A stretch of 64,000 nucleotides of DNA, taken from the NCBI RefSeq assembly GCF_002214485.1, contig NZ_CP015102.1, positions 434,001-498,000 on the forward strand, written 5' to 3'. The position numbers were made by a program, and so were the translations under genes. The notes below the pieces were generated by a model. The model saw only the letters and a list, made by a program, of their open reading frames with translations. It was not told the DNA's origin and did not search any database. Below are positions 34,104-43,399 of the stretch, in pieces; the stretch's first letter is position 1; the number at the start of each line of letters is the position of its first letter. This DNA comes from Thermococcus pacificus (lineage in GTDB: Archaea > Methanobacteriota_B > Thermococci > Thermococcales > Thermococcaceae).

Positions 34104-36521
34104 ATGAATCGGAAGGCCTTTGGTTTGTTTATTATGGGTTTGATGTTGTTTAGTTTGTTTGCCATCCACCCAGTTAGCGCGGCGGACTACACGCCGAAGG
34201 ACATACCCCTGAACAGCGACGAGGCCAAGGCCCGCTTTAAGGCCGACCTCGAGTGGTACCTCAACTACGGCCACTTCGTCATCAGCAACGGTCCGTACAT
34301 CCTTGAGATGTACTCTCCTGAGAACCTTTACCTCAAGCTTGTTAAGTTCAACGGTCAGAGGAACACCTTCAACGATGACCCCAAGCTCCCGAAGGACGGT
34401 TATGCCGATGTTGTTGAGTACCAGGGTGTTCAGAACCCTGAAAACGTTATTCTCCAGATCGCTAAGGGTGAGTACGACCTTGGTCTCTTCGCCTTCGGTG
34501 CCAACAAATACCAGGGTCTGGGAAGCGACGTCCTCTCGAAACTCAACCTCTACAAGAGCGCTAGCTCCTCCGTCGAGCTGACCATCAACCCGTACAAGGA
34601 CCCGGACAAGGACGCTCCAATAGTTACCGTCGGCGACAACGTTTACTTCAACCCGTTCGCCATCAGGGAAGTCAGGTTCGCCATGAACTGGCTCATCAGC
34701 AGGAACTACCTCATCCAGAACATATACCAGGGTAGCGGTGCCCCGGCGCTCAGCGGCATCACCCCGAGCGACCCGGCCGCAAAGTATTTCGAGCCGGTTT
34801 ACCAGGCCCTCAAGTTCACCGCCGATGGAAACGAAGCCCTTGCCCTTCAGATGATTGACGAGGCCATGCAGAAGGCCAAGGAGCAGGTCGCCAAGTACAA
34901 CCACAAGCTTGAGAAGAAGGACGACGGCCTCTGGTACTTCGATGACCAGCCGGTTACAGTCAAGTTCGTCATCCGTACCGAGGACGAGAGGAAGGACGTT
35001 GGTCTGTACATCGCAGACCTCCTCGAGAAGAAGGTCGGATTCAAGGTCGACAGGATGCTCCTTGACAGGCAGAAGGCCAGTGAGATAGTCCTCGACAAGC
35101 CGATCACCACCTACGAGTGGAACCTCTACACCGGCGGTTGGGGTGCCGGTGGTCTTGGAAGCATGTACCCTGACTGGCAGATTTACTACTGGTACTCCCC
35201 GCTCGGCTACTACCCGAACTACATAGACCCGAGGCACGAGCCTGAAGTTACCGTCGAGGACGCCCTCAAGTACATAGGCGACGGCAGCGTTGCCGCTGGC
35301 CTGCAGAAGCTCCAGACCAAGTACTACACCAGTGAGGAGAGCCTCGGCCCGATACTCAATTGGACCACCAGGGAGATCGGTTACATCCTCCTCATGACCC
35401 AGTACACCGACCCGGCCACCAACACCACTATAGTCCTCAACAACCCCGACCAGTACTGGGACTTCCAGAAGATCGGTATGACCGCAGGTCTTATGGAAAG
35501 CATCAGAATCTTCCTCGTTGAGCAGTGGGAGTTCTACCCGGTCAACAAGGAGAGGGTCACAGACATCATCAGTGACGACAGCATTGGTATCGCCAGCAGG
35601 TGGAGCATAATGAGTGCCAAGACCCCGGACAAGCACCTCAAGGTCGCCCAGTTCGCCTCAACCGGTGCACTCTTCATGAGCGCTTTCAACCCGATTGGAG
35701 GTATAAGCGACGTTTACAGCACCAGGCTCTGGAACCTCATCCACGACACCGGTGGAACCATCAATTTCGACGGTATCTACGTCCCGTACAGGTGCAAGTG
35801 GACCCTCGAGAAGGGCGAGTTCACCGTCCCTGACGATGCCGTCATCTATAACCAGACCCAGGGCTGGATAGCCGCTCACAAGGGCGAGACGGCCAACGCC
35901 AAGGTCACCGTCACCTGTGACCTGGGTGAGTGGCACAACGGCGTGAAGATGACCATCGACGACATCAAGTACTACATAGCATTCTACTACGCCTGGGCCT
36001 TCCAGGACACCCCGGACGACCCGTACTACGACAGTTCCCTGAGTGACGCCGCCGCCACCCTCCAGACCTACCTCGGCTTCCAGTTCACTGACGACGGCTA
36101 CGTCGTCTACGGTAACTACGTCCACCCGTTCGCCGACGACCTGACCGCGGGCAACTACATTATGTACCCGAGCCTTCCGTGGGAGCTCTACTGGACCATG
36201 GGTGAGCTCGTCGCCAACGGCGACGCCTACGGCGCCAGCAGCAAGTACTCCTTCAGCAGCAGCGGTGAGGGACTCCTCCAGCTTGACCTCCTCACCAAGC
36301 AGCACGTTAACGACCTCGCCGCCGTTATACAGAAGATCTCCGGCATAAACCTCGATGATCTCACCAAGACGACGACCACCACAAGCTCACAGGGCCAGAC
36401 CGAGAGCCCGACCACCACGACCGGCGGCGGTGAAGGCAGCAACACCACCACCTACGTTGTGGTCGGCCTGGTGATAATCATCATCGCCGCGGCCACCTGG
36501 TACTTTGCCAAGAAGAAGTGA
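34104..36521 (+). CDS. Oligopeptide ABC transporter substrate-binding protein
   Basis: This is a family-5 extracellular solute-binding protein of 805 aa, feeding peptides to the permeases downstream. A signal peptide (residues 1-26, MNRKAFGLFIMGLMLF, cut at VSA-ADYT) is followed by the bilobed binding domain, then a Thr-rich linker (about residues 760-787) and a single C-terminal helix with a KKK tail, which anchors it outside the membrane. ATG at 34104 has GGAGG before it and starts the signal peptide; 13 extra codons upstream do not fit. It is followed by a T-rich terminator, so it can be made in excess over the permeases. Confidence 0.92.
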   Translation: MNRKAFGLFIMGLMLFSLFAIHPVSAADYTPKDIPLNSDEAKARFKADLEWYLNYGHFVISNGPYILEMYSPENLYLKLVKFNGQRNTFNDDPKLPKDGYADVVEYQGVQNPENVILQIAKGEYDLGLFAFGANKYQGLGSDVLSKLNLYKSASSSVELTINPYKDPDKDAPIVTVGDNVYFNPFAIREVRFAMNWLISRNYLIQNIYQGSGAPALSGITPSDPAAKYFEPVYQALKFTADGNEALALQMIDEAMQKAKEQVAKYNHKLEKKDDGLWYFDDQPVTVKFVIRTEDERKDVGLYIADLLEKKVGFKVDRMLLDRQKASEIVLDKPITTYEWNLYTGGWGAGGLGSMYPDWQIYYWYSPLGYYPNYIDPRHEPEVTVEDALKYIGDGSVAAGLQKLQTKYYTSEESLGPILNWTTREIGYILLMTQYTDPATNTTIVLNNPDQYWDFQKIGMTAGLMESIRIFLVEQWEFYPVNKERVTDIISDDSIGIASRWSIMSAKTPDKHLKVAQFASTGALFMSAFNPIGGISDVYSTRLWNLIHDTGGTINFDGIYVPYRCKWTLEKGEFTVPDDAVIYNQTQGWIAAHKGETANAKVTVTCDLGEWHNGVKMTIDDIKYYIAFYYAWAFQDTPDDPYYDSSLSDAAATLQTYLGFQFTDDGYVVYGNYVHPFADDLTAGNYIMYPSLPWELYWTMGELVANGDAYGASSKYSFSSSGEGLLQLDLLTKQHVNDLAAVIQKISGINLDDLTKTTTTTSSQGQTESPTTTTGGGEGSNTTTYVVVGLVIIIIAAATWYFAKKK

Positions 36522-36555
36522 TTTCGTTCTTCCTTTTTCCTGTTTTCCTTTGTTG
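36522..36555 (+). terminator. T-rich terminator after binding-protein gene
   Basis: Several T runs (cttcctttttcctgttttcc and following) directly after the stop fit an archaeal terminator and would separate binding-protein from permease expression. Confidence 0.5.
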
Positions 36556-36648
36556 GTTTCTGTTCTCTTGGAATTCGTGAGGTCCCCTTCTGTGGGTGTA
36601 TTGCTCATTTCTATGCACCCTATGAAAATGTGTACATTGATGCAGTAA

Positions 36649-36659
36649 GATATATAAAG
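36649..36659 (+). promoter_or_regulatory. TATA box of permease operon
   Basis: gatatataaag lies about 62-72 bp before the ATG at 36721 and gives the permease/ATPase genes a promoter of their own. Confidence 0.6.
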
Positions 36660-36720
36660 TCAGTTTTACAATGCTGAAAAAGATACATTAAACACGAGCA
36701 ACCTACTTGGGGGTGAAAGA

Positions 36721-37776
36721 ATGGGATATCTCAGGTACTTGCTGTTTAGAATTGCAAACGCAATCCTAGTTCTGTTGATAGTGACGTTCATTATCGCGGC
36801 CCTCTTCGTGAAGGTCGCAGAGGAGAGCAATCGGGCAAGAATGAACGACGAAATGATGCAATGGGACAGAACCACCGGGCAGAAAATTTTGAAAACCGGG
36901 GGTCAGGATGCCTATGAAAAAGCCAAGGCGGAGCAGGAAAAATTACTGAGGGAGAAGTACGAGCTCGACCTGCCCTACTGGCAGAAGGTGTACAAGAAGG
37001 CTTTACGCACGCTTAGGCTGAACTTTGGAACGACCACGACTCCAATCTTTGGAACCAACAACGTCGCCGAGATCATCAAGGTCGCCGTTCCAAGGAGTAT
37101 TCTGCTCTTCACCACTGCCACGATAATCGTTATTATACTCGGTATCTTCCTTGGAGTCCGGGCTGCCAACAACCCAGGGAGTGTCTTTGACAGGGGATTG
37201 TCAATATTCGCCCTCCTCACATACAGCCTGCCGATGTGGTGGACCGGAATGATGTTCCTGCTCCTATTTGCCTACAAGCTCGGCTGGTTCCCGCTGAGCT
37301 CAATGTTCGACCCGAACCTCACCGGTTGGGCTCACGTTAAAGACGTCCTATGGAAGCTCACCCTCCCGGTCCTCACATACGTCTTCGTTGCCTTCGGTGG
37401 CTGGGCCTGGACGACCAGGAACATCATGATCGGCACCCTTCAGGAGGACTTCATCATGGCGGCGAGGGCCAAAGGTGTCCCCGAGCGCAAGGTAATCTAC
37501 GGCCACGCCCTCCGTGCCGCTGCCCCGCCGATAGTCACCATGGTCATCTTCGCCCTCCTGGGTTCACTCGGTGGTGCAATCATCAGCGAGCTCGTCTTTA
37601 ACTACCCTGGAATGGGAAGGCTCTACTGGGTCGCCCTCCAGCAGAACGAGACCAACCTCCTCATAGGGCTCACGTACTTCTTCACCATGCTCTACCTGGC
37701 AGGAGTCGTGCTCGCGGACATGGTCTATGGATTCCTCGACCCGCGTGTCAAGGTCGGTGCTTCCGCCAATATGTGA
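36721..37776 (+). CDS. dppB: Oligopeptide ABC permease, DppB/OppB type
   Basis: This six-helix permease of 351 aa has a longer first extracytoplasmic loop (about residues 30-95, with charged helices) and the EAA loop MAARAKGVPERKVIYGHALR. Helix 1 follows a short N-terminus (MGYLRYLLFRIANAILVLL). GGGGGTGAAAG precedes the ATG. It sits first in an operon of four genes encoding the membrane and ATPase parts of the importer; the binding protein is the gene before it. Confidence 0.93.
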   Translation: MGYLRYLLFRIANAILVLLIVTFIIAALFVKVAEESNRARMNDEMMQWDRTTGQKILKTGGQDAYEKAKAEQEKLLREKYELDLPYWQKVYKKALRTLRLNFGTTTTPIFGTNNVAEIIKVAVPRSILLFTTATIIVIILGIFLGVRAANNPGSVFDRGLSIFALLTYSLPMWWTGMMFLLLFAYKLGWFPLSSMFDPNLTGWAHVKDVLWKLTLPVLTYVFVAFGGWAWTTRNIMIGTLQEDFIMAARAKGVPERKVIYGHALRAAAPPIVTMVIFALLGSLGGAIISELVFNYPGMGRLYWVALQQNETNLLIGLTYFFTMLYLAGVVLADMVYGFLDPRVKVGASANM

Positions 37777-37787
37777 GGTGATTCACG

Positions 37788-39257
37788 ATGAGATGGGTCG
37801 ATGTCAAAGAAGGAATTAAGGAGTTCCTTGAAGAGTTTAAGAGGGAGAAGACCGGTATAGCCGGCGTCATTCTCCTCGTCCTCCTCGTCATAGTTGCACT
37901 CACCGCCCCGTACACCACGATGCCGGATCTCCCAGAGAAGTGGAGGAGCTCCGCTTACTGGGAAGACAACCCCAAGAACGTCCCACCGACCTGGTATAAC
38001 ATGTTCACCTCCCAGAAGCTTGTTCCCCAGCAGGTCTACTACGTGGACGACCTCAAGATAGGTCACCCCTCTGACACTGAAACCGTCATCGAGGCGGACT
38101 ACACGTTCCCAGAAGGATACTACTTCGGACCCCAGGGCATCATAATTAAAAACATCAACGTGACGTTAAACCAGGCGTCACAGGCCCCGACCTACAGCAT
38201 TTACCTCAAGAGGCCTGATGGCAAGACTGTCGTCCTCGTTAAGAACAAGCCGCTCACAAGCTCCACCACGATAGCCGTTGGTAGGGATGCCACTATCTCC
38301 GCCAACATCTACGTCTGGCTTGTGAACGTGACCGAAGGAAAGGAGCTTGACCCGATCCAAGCCCAGATGGATCCGATAGTCATCATGAACATTAACACCC
38401 TCGTCTCAACCGCCTTCGCCAAGGTCGAGCCCGGAATGAAGGCCGAGGATGTCATAAACAATCCGGAGCCCCTTCCGGGCAACTACAAGCTTGTCCTGGA
38501 TATCAAGAACCCTGCCCCAGACCAGAATAAGGTCATCCTCGACGAAATGAAGGTCACATTCCTTGGAAGGAGCTACGGGATGATGGGCACCGACTACCTT
38601 GGAAGAGATCTCTGGGCCGGAATCATCTGGGGTAGCAGGGTCTCCCTTACAATCGGTATACTCGTCTCCGTCCTCAGCACTATAATCGGCCTCACCTACG
38701 GAGTCACCAGTGCCTACCTCGGTGGAAACATGGATGAGCTCATGATGCGTATCAACGAGATATTTGCCTCAATACCAAGCCTTCCGATACTCATCCTCAT
38801 AGGCGCCACCGTCGGACACGTGACCTTAATGTTCATAGTGTTCCTGTTGGTCATCTTCGGATGGATGGGAATAGCGAGGATAGCGAGGAGCATGGCACTC
38901 CAGATCAAGGAGCAGACCTACATCGAGGCCGCCAGAGCCCTCGGTGCCGGCAACGGAAGGATAATCTTTAAGCACATCCTTCCGCAGCTGCTCCCGTATG
39001 CCTTCGCGACCATTGCTCTCAGCGTTCCGGGAGCGGTTATCTCCGAGGCTTCCCTGAGCTTCCTCGGTATCGGCGACCCGACGGCCGTTACCTGGGGCCA
39101 GATCCTTAACGCCGCCCAGACACAGTCAGCGACGACCAAGGGCTACTGGTGGTGGGTCCTCCCGCCCGGGCTTGGAATTGCAGTCGTCGGCCTTACCTTC
39201 GTGCTTATAGGTACGGCCCTTGATAGGATACTCAACCCGAGGCTCAGGAGGCTGTGA
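37788..39257 (+). CDS. dppC: Oligopeptide ABC permease, DppC/OppC type with large insertion
   Basis: At 489 aa this permease is about 190 residues longer than usual. The first helix (residues 23-43) is followed by an extracytoplasmic beta-rich domain of roughly 220 residues starting with YWEDNPKNVPPTWYNMF, then five helices with the EAA loop EAARALGAGNGRIIFKHILP. The insert resembles the shorter one of the orphan DppC at 26991, so it is probably a family trait that contacts the binding protein. GGTGATTCACG precedes the ATG. Confidence 0.92.
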   Translation: MRWVDVKEGIKEFLEEFKREKTGIAGVILLVLLVIVALTAPYTTMPDLPEKWRSSAYWEDNPKNVPPTWYNMFTSQKLVPQQVYYVDDLKIGHPSDTETVIEADYTFPEGYYFGPQGIIIKNINVTLNQASQAPTYSIYLKRPDGKTVVLVKNKPLTSSTTIAVGRDATISANIYVWLVNVTEGKELDPIQAQMDPIVIMNINTLVSTAFAKVEPGMKAEDVINNPEPLPGNYKLVLDIKNPAPDQNKVILDEMKVTFLGRSYGMMGTDYLGRDLWAGIIWGSRVSLTIGILVSVLSTIIGLTYGVTSAYLGGNMDELMMRINEIFASIPSLPILILIGATVGHVTLMFIVFLLVIFGWMGIARIARSMALQIKEQTYIEAARALGAGNGRIIFKHILPQLLPYAFATIALSVPGAVISEASLSFLGIGDPTAVTWGQILNAAQTQSATTKGYWWWVLPPGLGIAVVGLTFVLIGTALDRILNPRLRRL

Positions 39258-39267
39258 GGTGGTATCA

Positions 39268-40227
39268 ATGGTCAAGAACGTACTCGAAGTTAAAGACCTC
39301 AAGATGTATTACTTCACCAACAAGGGTGTCGTCAAGGCCGTCGACAACATCAGCTTCAACCTCAGGAAGGGTGAGGTGCTGGGGCTTGCCGGTGAGAGCG
39401 GTTGTGGCAAGTCCTCCCTTGGCTTTACCCTTTTGGGCATGCCGACCCCGCCCGGCAAGATAGTCAGTGGTAGCATTAAGATCGATGGCAGGGAGATAGT
39501 TGGACTTCCAGAGGACGTCCTTAGGAAGGAGATCCGCTGGCAGAAGATATCGATGATCTTCCAGGGTGCAATGAACGCCCTCAACCCGGTCTACACTGTC
39601 GGCTACCAGATGACCGAACCGCTCCTACTCCATAAGGGAATGAACAAGGAGGAAGCCCTTGACAGGGCTCAAAAGTACCTCGAGCTCGTCGGTCTCGACC
39701 CGGAGATAGTCTATCGCTATCCTCATGAACTTTCGGGTGGTATGAAGCAGCGTGTTATCATAGCCACAGCCCTCCTCCTCGAGCCCGATGTCGTCATAGC
39801 CGATGAGCCCACCACTGCTCTGGACGTTGTCGTCCAGGCCCAGATCATAAACCTACTCAAGAAGCTCAAGAAGGAGCTCGGCCTGTCGATGATATTCATC
39901 ACCCACGACCTCAGCATCCTCGCAGAGATCAGCGACCGCGTTGCCATCATGTACGCCGGAAAGATAGTTGAGATCGGCGACAGCGAGAAGATCTACTACG
40001 AGCCGGCCCATCCCTACACTCAGAAGCTCCTAGCGGCCATACCAAGGCTTCACGAGGACGTTGAGAAACTGGAGTTCATCCCCGGACAGCCGCCCAACCT
40101 CATCAACCCGCCGAAGGGATGCCGCTTCAGCCCAAGGTGCCCCTATGTTATGAACGTCTGTACGGAGCAGGAACCCGAGCTGAAGGAAGTTGATAAGGAC
40201 CACTACGCCGCATGCTGGTTGCTGTGA
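39268..40227 (+). CDS. dppD: Oligopeptide ABC importer ATPase, DppD type
   Basis: Walker A is GESGCGKSSLG (near residues 39-49), the signature motif is LSGGMKQRV, and Walker B is VVIADEPTTALDV. The C-terminal oligopeptide-family extension has the Fe-S type Cys cluster of DppD/F proteins (GCRFSPRCPYVMNVC, then CWLL near the end). ATG at 39268 follows GAGGTGGT; the frame extends upstream over the dppC end but has no better site. 319 aa. Confidence 0.94.
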   Translation: MVKNVLEVKDLKMYYFTNKGVVKAVDNISFNLRKGEVLGLAGESGCGKSSLGFTLLGMPTPPGKIVSGSIKIDGREIVGLPEDVLRKEIRWQKISMIFQGAMNALNPVYTVGYQMTEPLLLHKGMNKEEALDRAQKYLELVGLDPEIVYRYPHELSGGMKQRVIIATALLLEPDVVIADEPTTALDVVVQAQIINLLKKLKKELGLSMIFITHDLSILAEISDRVAIMYAGKIVEIGDSEKIYYEPAHPYTQKLLAAIPRLHEDVEKLEFIPGQPPNLINPPKGCRFSPRCPYVMNVCTEQEPELKEVDKDHYAACWLL

Positions 40228-40237
40228 GGTGTGAGAA

Positions 40238-41245
40238 ATGGCCGAGCCGGTACTCAAAGTTGAGAACCTTAAGAAGTACTTCCCGATCAAGAGGGGCTTC
40301 GTCGACACCATCAAGGGTGCCCCCCAGAGGAAGGTCCACGCGGTTGATGGCATCAGCTTCGAGATATTCAAGCAGCAGGTCTTCGCCCTCGTCGGTGAGA
40401 GCGGCTGTGGTAAGTCCACCACAGGAAAGCTCATAGTCAAGCTCCTCGAGCCCACTGACGGTAAGATATATCTTGAGGGCAACGACGTCACCCACATCAA
40501 GACAAGGGAGGAGATACTCAACTACCGCAGGCACGTCCAGATGATATTCCAGGACCCGTTCAGCTCGATGAACCCGAGGTTCAGGATATTCGATATCCTC
40601 GAGGAGCCGCTCCTCATACACGGCATAGGCGAGACCAAGGCCGAGCGTGAGGAGCTCATCTACAAGGCCCTTGAGATGGTCAAGATAACCCCTCCTGAGG
40701 ACTACGTCGGCAGGTTCCCCCACATGCTCTCCGGCGGTCAGAGGCAGCGTGTGGCTATTGCAAGAGCTCTCATCCTGAACCCAACCTTCATCGTCGCAGA
40801 CGAGCCGGTTTCGATGCTCGATGTGTCAATCCGTGCGGAGATCCTCGAGCTCATGAAAGAGCTGAAGGAGAAGATGGGTGTTACGTACCTCTACATCACC
40901 CACGACATGTCCACTGCCAGATACTTCGCGGACTGGATGGCGGTCATGTACCTTGGAAGGATAGTCGAGATGGGTCCAGCGAAGCGCGTTATCGACAACC
41001 CGCTCCACCCGTACACCAGGGCCCTGCTCACTGCAGTCCCCGAGCCCAAGCCGGAACGCAGGAACGTCATCAAGGAGCTACCAATCAAGGGTGAGGTTCC
41101 GAACGCCGTCGACATACCGCCTGGATGCCGCTTCCACCCGAGGTGCATCTACGCCCAGAAGGGACTCTGTGACACCAAGCACCCACAGCTCGTCGAGTAC
41201 GAGCACAACCACTGGGCCGAGTGCCACCTTGTCGGCAAGTACTGA
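40238..41245 (+). CDS. dppF: Oligopeptide ABC importer ATPase, DppF type
   Basis: This is the second ATPase of the importer, 335 aa. Walker A is GESGCGKSTTG, the signature motif is LSGGQRQRVA, and Walker B is FIVADEPVSMLDV. The C-terminal cysteine cluster (GCRFHPRCIYAQKGLC, then CHLVG) matches DppD and could hold a 4Fe-4S cluster, as shown for related DppD/F proteins. It starts ten bases after dppD with GAGGTGTGAG upstream. It is followed by a short T-rich stretch. Confidence 0.94.
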   Translation: MAEPVLKVENLKKYFPIKRGFVDTIKGAPQRKVHAVDGISFEIFKQQVFALVGESGCGKSTTGKLIVKLLEPTDGKIYLEGNDVTHIKTREEILNYRRHVQMIFQDPFSSMNPRFRIFDILEEPLLIHGIGETKAEREELIYKALEMVKITPPEDYVGRFPHMLSGGQRQRVAIARALILNPTFIVADEPVSMLDVSIRAEILELMKELKEKMGVTYLYITHDMSTARYFADWMAVMYLGRIVEMGPAKRVIDNPLHPYTRALLTAVPEPKPERRNVIKELPIKGEVPNAVDIPPGCRFHPRCIYAQKGLCDTKHPQLVEYEHNHWAECHLVGKY

Positions 41246-41278
41246 TTTCTCTTTTCTTTCTCCGTTTGGGTGATGCCA

Positions 41279-41755
41279 ATGGGAACGCTGCGGGACGCTA
41301 TGGGCTATCCGGTTCTGAGGGCCGGTATAATACTGCTTGTTCTTGCCCTGTTGATATCCATAGCCGGCCTCTACCGCGTTGATAAGTCATATTCCTCCTC
41401 TGGAACACTTGGAGAGGGGATGCACTACCTCGGTGACGATAAGTTCGAAAACGAGTACCTGTATCACAACAGGACGCTTACCCTCTCATCCACCAACGCA
41501 ACCATATCCCTCCTCCAGGGGAGTGAGATGTACAACTACACTCTCGTCAACGATTCCGTGACACTCCATCCCGAGATGCGCCCGGCAATATACGTCTTTA
41601 ATGGTGAGGTAAACTACACCTACGATGCTAGGGCAATAGATTACCCGTACGCAGTCTACTCCATCGGGGCTTTCGTTATAATGCTGGCAGGCATTGCGCT
41701 GTCCTTCATTGGCTACACTCAGTTCCTCAAGGACGTTAAGGGGGGTAAGAAATGA
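41279..41755 (+). CDS. Hypothetical two-helix membrane protein
   Basis: I do not recognise this 158-residue protein. A helix near residues 13-33, an extracytoplasmic domain of about 80 residues with several N-glycosylation sequons (NRT, NAT, NYT), and a second helix near 123-145 with a basic tail (KDVKGGKK) are visible. ATG at 41279 follows GGGTGATG. It overlaps nadE by four bases, so it belongs to that transcript, and an oligopeptide-transport role is not implied by position alone. Confidence 0.7.
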   Translation: MGTLRDAMGYPVLRAGIILLVLALLISIAGLYRVDKSYSSSGTLGEGMHYLGDDKFENEYLYHNRTLTLSSTNATISLLQGSEMYNYTLVNDSVTLHPEMRPAIYVFNGEVNYTYDARAIDYPYAVYSIGAFVIMLAGIALSFIGYTQFLKDVKGGKK

Positions 41756-42516
41756 GGGAACTTGAGTACCCGAAAGTCGTTGAGGAGATAATCTCCTTCA
41801 TCCGCGAGAATGTTGAAAAAGCAGGTGTGGAGGGTGTAGTCATCGGAATAAGCGGTGGAATCGACAGCGCCACCGTCGCCTACCTTGCAGCTAGAGCACT
41901 CGGGAAGGAGCGGGTTTTGGGCCTGATAATGCCATACTACGAGAACCGCGACGTTGAAGACGCCAAGCTCGTCTGCGAGAACCTTGGAATAGAGTGCAGG
42001 GAAATCAGTATAAGACCCATTGTGGATTCTCTCGTCGCTCAGCTTGGCTTTCAGCCCGACAAGCGCTCCCTCGGCAACATAATGTCAAGAACGAGGATGG
42101 TTCTGCTGTATGCCCACGCCAACCAGCTCAACCGCCTCGTGCTGGGCACGAGCAACAGGAGCGAGTTTCTTGTGGGATATTTCACCAAATGGGGCGATGG
42201 TGCCAGCGACTACGCGCCCCTTATAAACCTCTACAAGACAGAGGTGTGGGAGGTTGCGAAGCTCCTCGGCGTCCCCCAGAGGATAATCGAGAAGAAGCCA
42301 ACTGCCGGTCTCTGGGAGGGCCAGACCGACGAGGACGAGCTGGGGATAAGCTACCGCCTGCTGGACGAGATACTGTGGAGACTCGTTGACCTCAAGATGC
42401 CGAAGGATAAAATCGCGGAAGAACTTGGGACAGACATCGAGAGAGTTGAATACGTTGAGCGGCTCGTTAAATCGAGCGAGCACAAGAGGCGCCTCCCCCT
42501 CGGGCCGACCTTCTGA
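41752..42516 (+). CDS. nadE: NH3-dependent NAD synthetase
   Basis: This enzyme amidates nicotinic acid adenine dinucleotide with ammonia to give NAD. The P-loop is GISGGIDSA (residues 32-40), and further family phrases are [34 protein letters not shown] and [14 protein letters not shown]. At 254 aa it is the ammonia-dependent form without a glutaminase domain. It starts inside the previous stop (ATGA overlap). Confidence 0.95.
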   Translation: MRELEYPKVVEEIISFIRENVEKAGVEGVVIGISGGIDSATVAYLAARALGKERVLGLIMPYYENRDVEDAKLVCENLGIECREISIRPIVDSLVAQLGFQPDKRSLGNIMSRTRMVLLYAHANQLNRLVLGTSNRSEFLVGYFTKWGDGASDYAPLINLYKTEVWEVAKLLGVPQRIIEKKPTAGLWEGQTDEDELGISYRLLDEILWRLVDLKMPKDKIAEELGTDIERVEYVERLVKSSEHKRRLPLGPTF

Positions 42517-42526
42517 GGTGGAGTCC

Positions 42527-43399
42527 ATGAGGCGCGGTTACCTTTTTGTTTTTCTGGCCGCAAGCATGTGGGGGACCCTGGGTATATTCGCCAAGTACCT
42601 CGACGGCTTTGGCCTGAGCACCTTCACTATGGTCTTCTACAGGGTTCTCTTTGCGGTCGCCCTTCTGGCGGTGTACCTCAGGATTAGGGGCATCGGTTTC
42701 TCCATCGAGCGTTCCAGATTGAAGTTCTATGCTCTCTACGGCTTCTTCAGCATATTCTTATTCTACACCCTCTACTTTTACACGGTGACAATATCTTCCG
42801 TCTCGTTTGCCGTCCTCTTGCTCTACACGGCGCCAGTCTACTCGATAGTCCTTGGGAAGTTGATCTTCGGAGAAAAGCTGACTGGAGAAAAGGTTCTCGC
42901 GCTGTTCCTCGTGATGGCGGGTGTCGTTCTCGTCAATGGGGTGAACAGTGGCTTCTCGACTAAGGCCCTCCTCTTCGGCCTCCTGACCGGATTTACCTAC
43001 GCCCTTTACGGCGTCCTCGCCAAGTTTGCGGTGAGGAACGAGGAGCCTGAGAAGGCCCTCTTCTACACACTTCTCTTCGGCCTCTTTTTCCTGCTCCCCT
43101 TCACGGACTTCAACGTTCCTGCTGGAGCGGTTCCCTACCTCTTCGCGCTGGCCTTCTTTCCGACGTTCCTCGGCTACATCCTCTACAACCATGCCCTGAA
43201 AGAGGTCGAGGTCAGCAGAGCGAGCATAATAGCAACCGTTGAGCCTGTCGTGGCGATAACACTCGCGTTCCTCCTCTTTGGGGAGACGCTGAGTCCCAGG
43301 CAGATAATAGGTGCAGCCCTCATAATCGGCGGTTCCATAATAGTCCATGCCAGGGAGAAAGAGAGGCTGGAAGAAGCGGCCCTTGAAGAGGGCCATTAG
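42527..43399 (+). CDS. EamA-family (DMT) transporter
   Basis: This ten-helix drug/metabolite transporter of 290 aa has two EamA repeats, the first starting AASMWGTLGIFAKYL and the second ending SLIIVHA-type (IGGSIIVHAREKERLEE). ATG at 42527 follows GAGGTGGAG. It could export amino acids or nucleosides. A paralogue lies at 47706. It overlaps glnA at its convergent end by four bases. Confidence 0.88.
   Translation: MRRGYLFVFLAASMWGTLGIFAKYLDGFGLSTFTMVFYRVLFAVALLAVYLRIRGIGFSIERSRLKFYALYGFFSIFLFYTLYFYTVTISSVSFAVLLLYTAPVYSIVLGKLIFGEKLTGEKVLALFLVMAGVVLVNGVNSGFSTKALLFGLLTGFTYALYGVLAKFAVRNEEPEKALFYTLLFGLFFLLPFTDFNVPAGAVPYLFALAFFPTFLGYILYNHALKEVEVSRASIIATVEPVVAITLAFLLFGETLSPRQIIGAALIIGGSIIVHAREKERLEEAALEEGH

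Noticed and set aside
34077-35636. 519-codon open frame on the minus strand
   Set aside because: It is entirely antisense to the peptide-binding protein gene, which has a signal peptide, ribosome-binding site and family match. GC-rich codons leave long antisense frames open.
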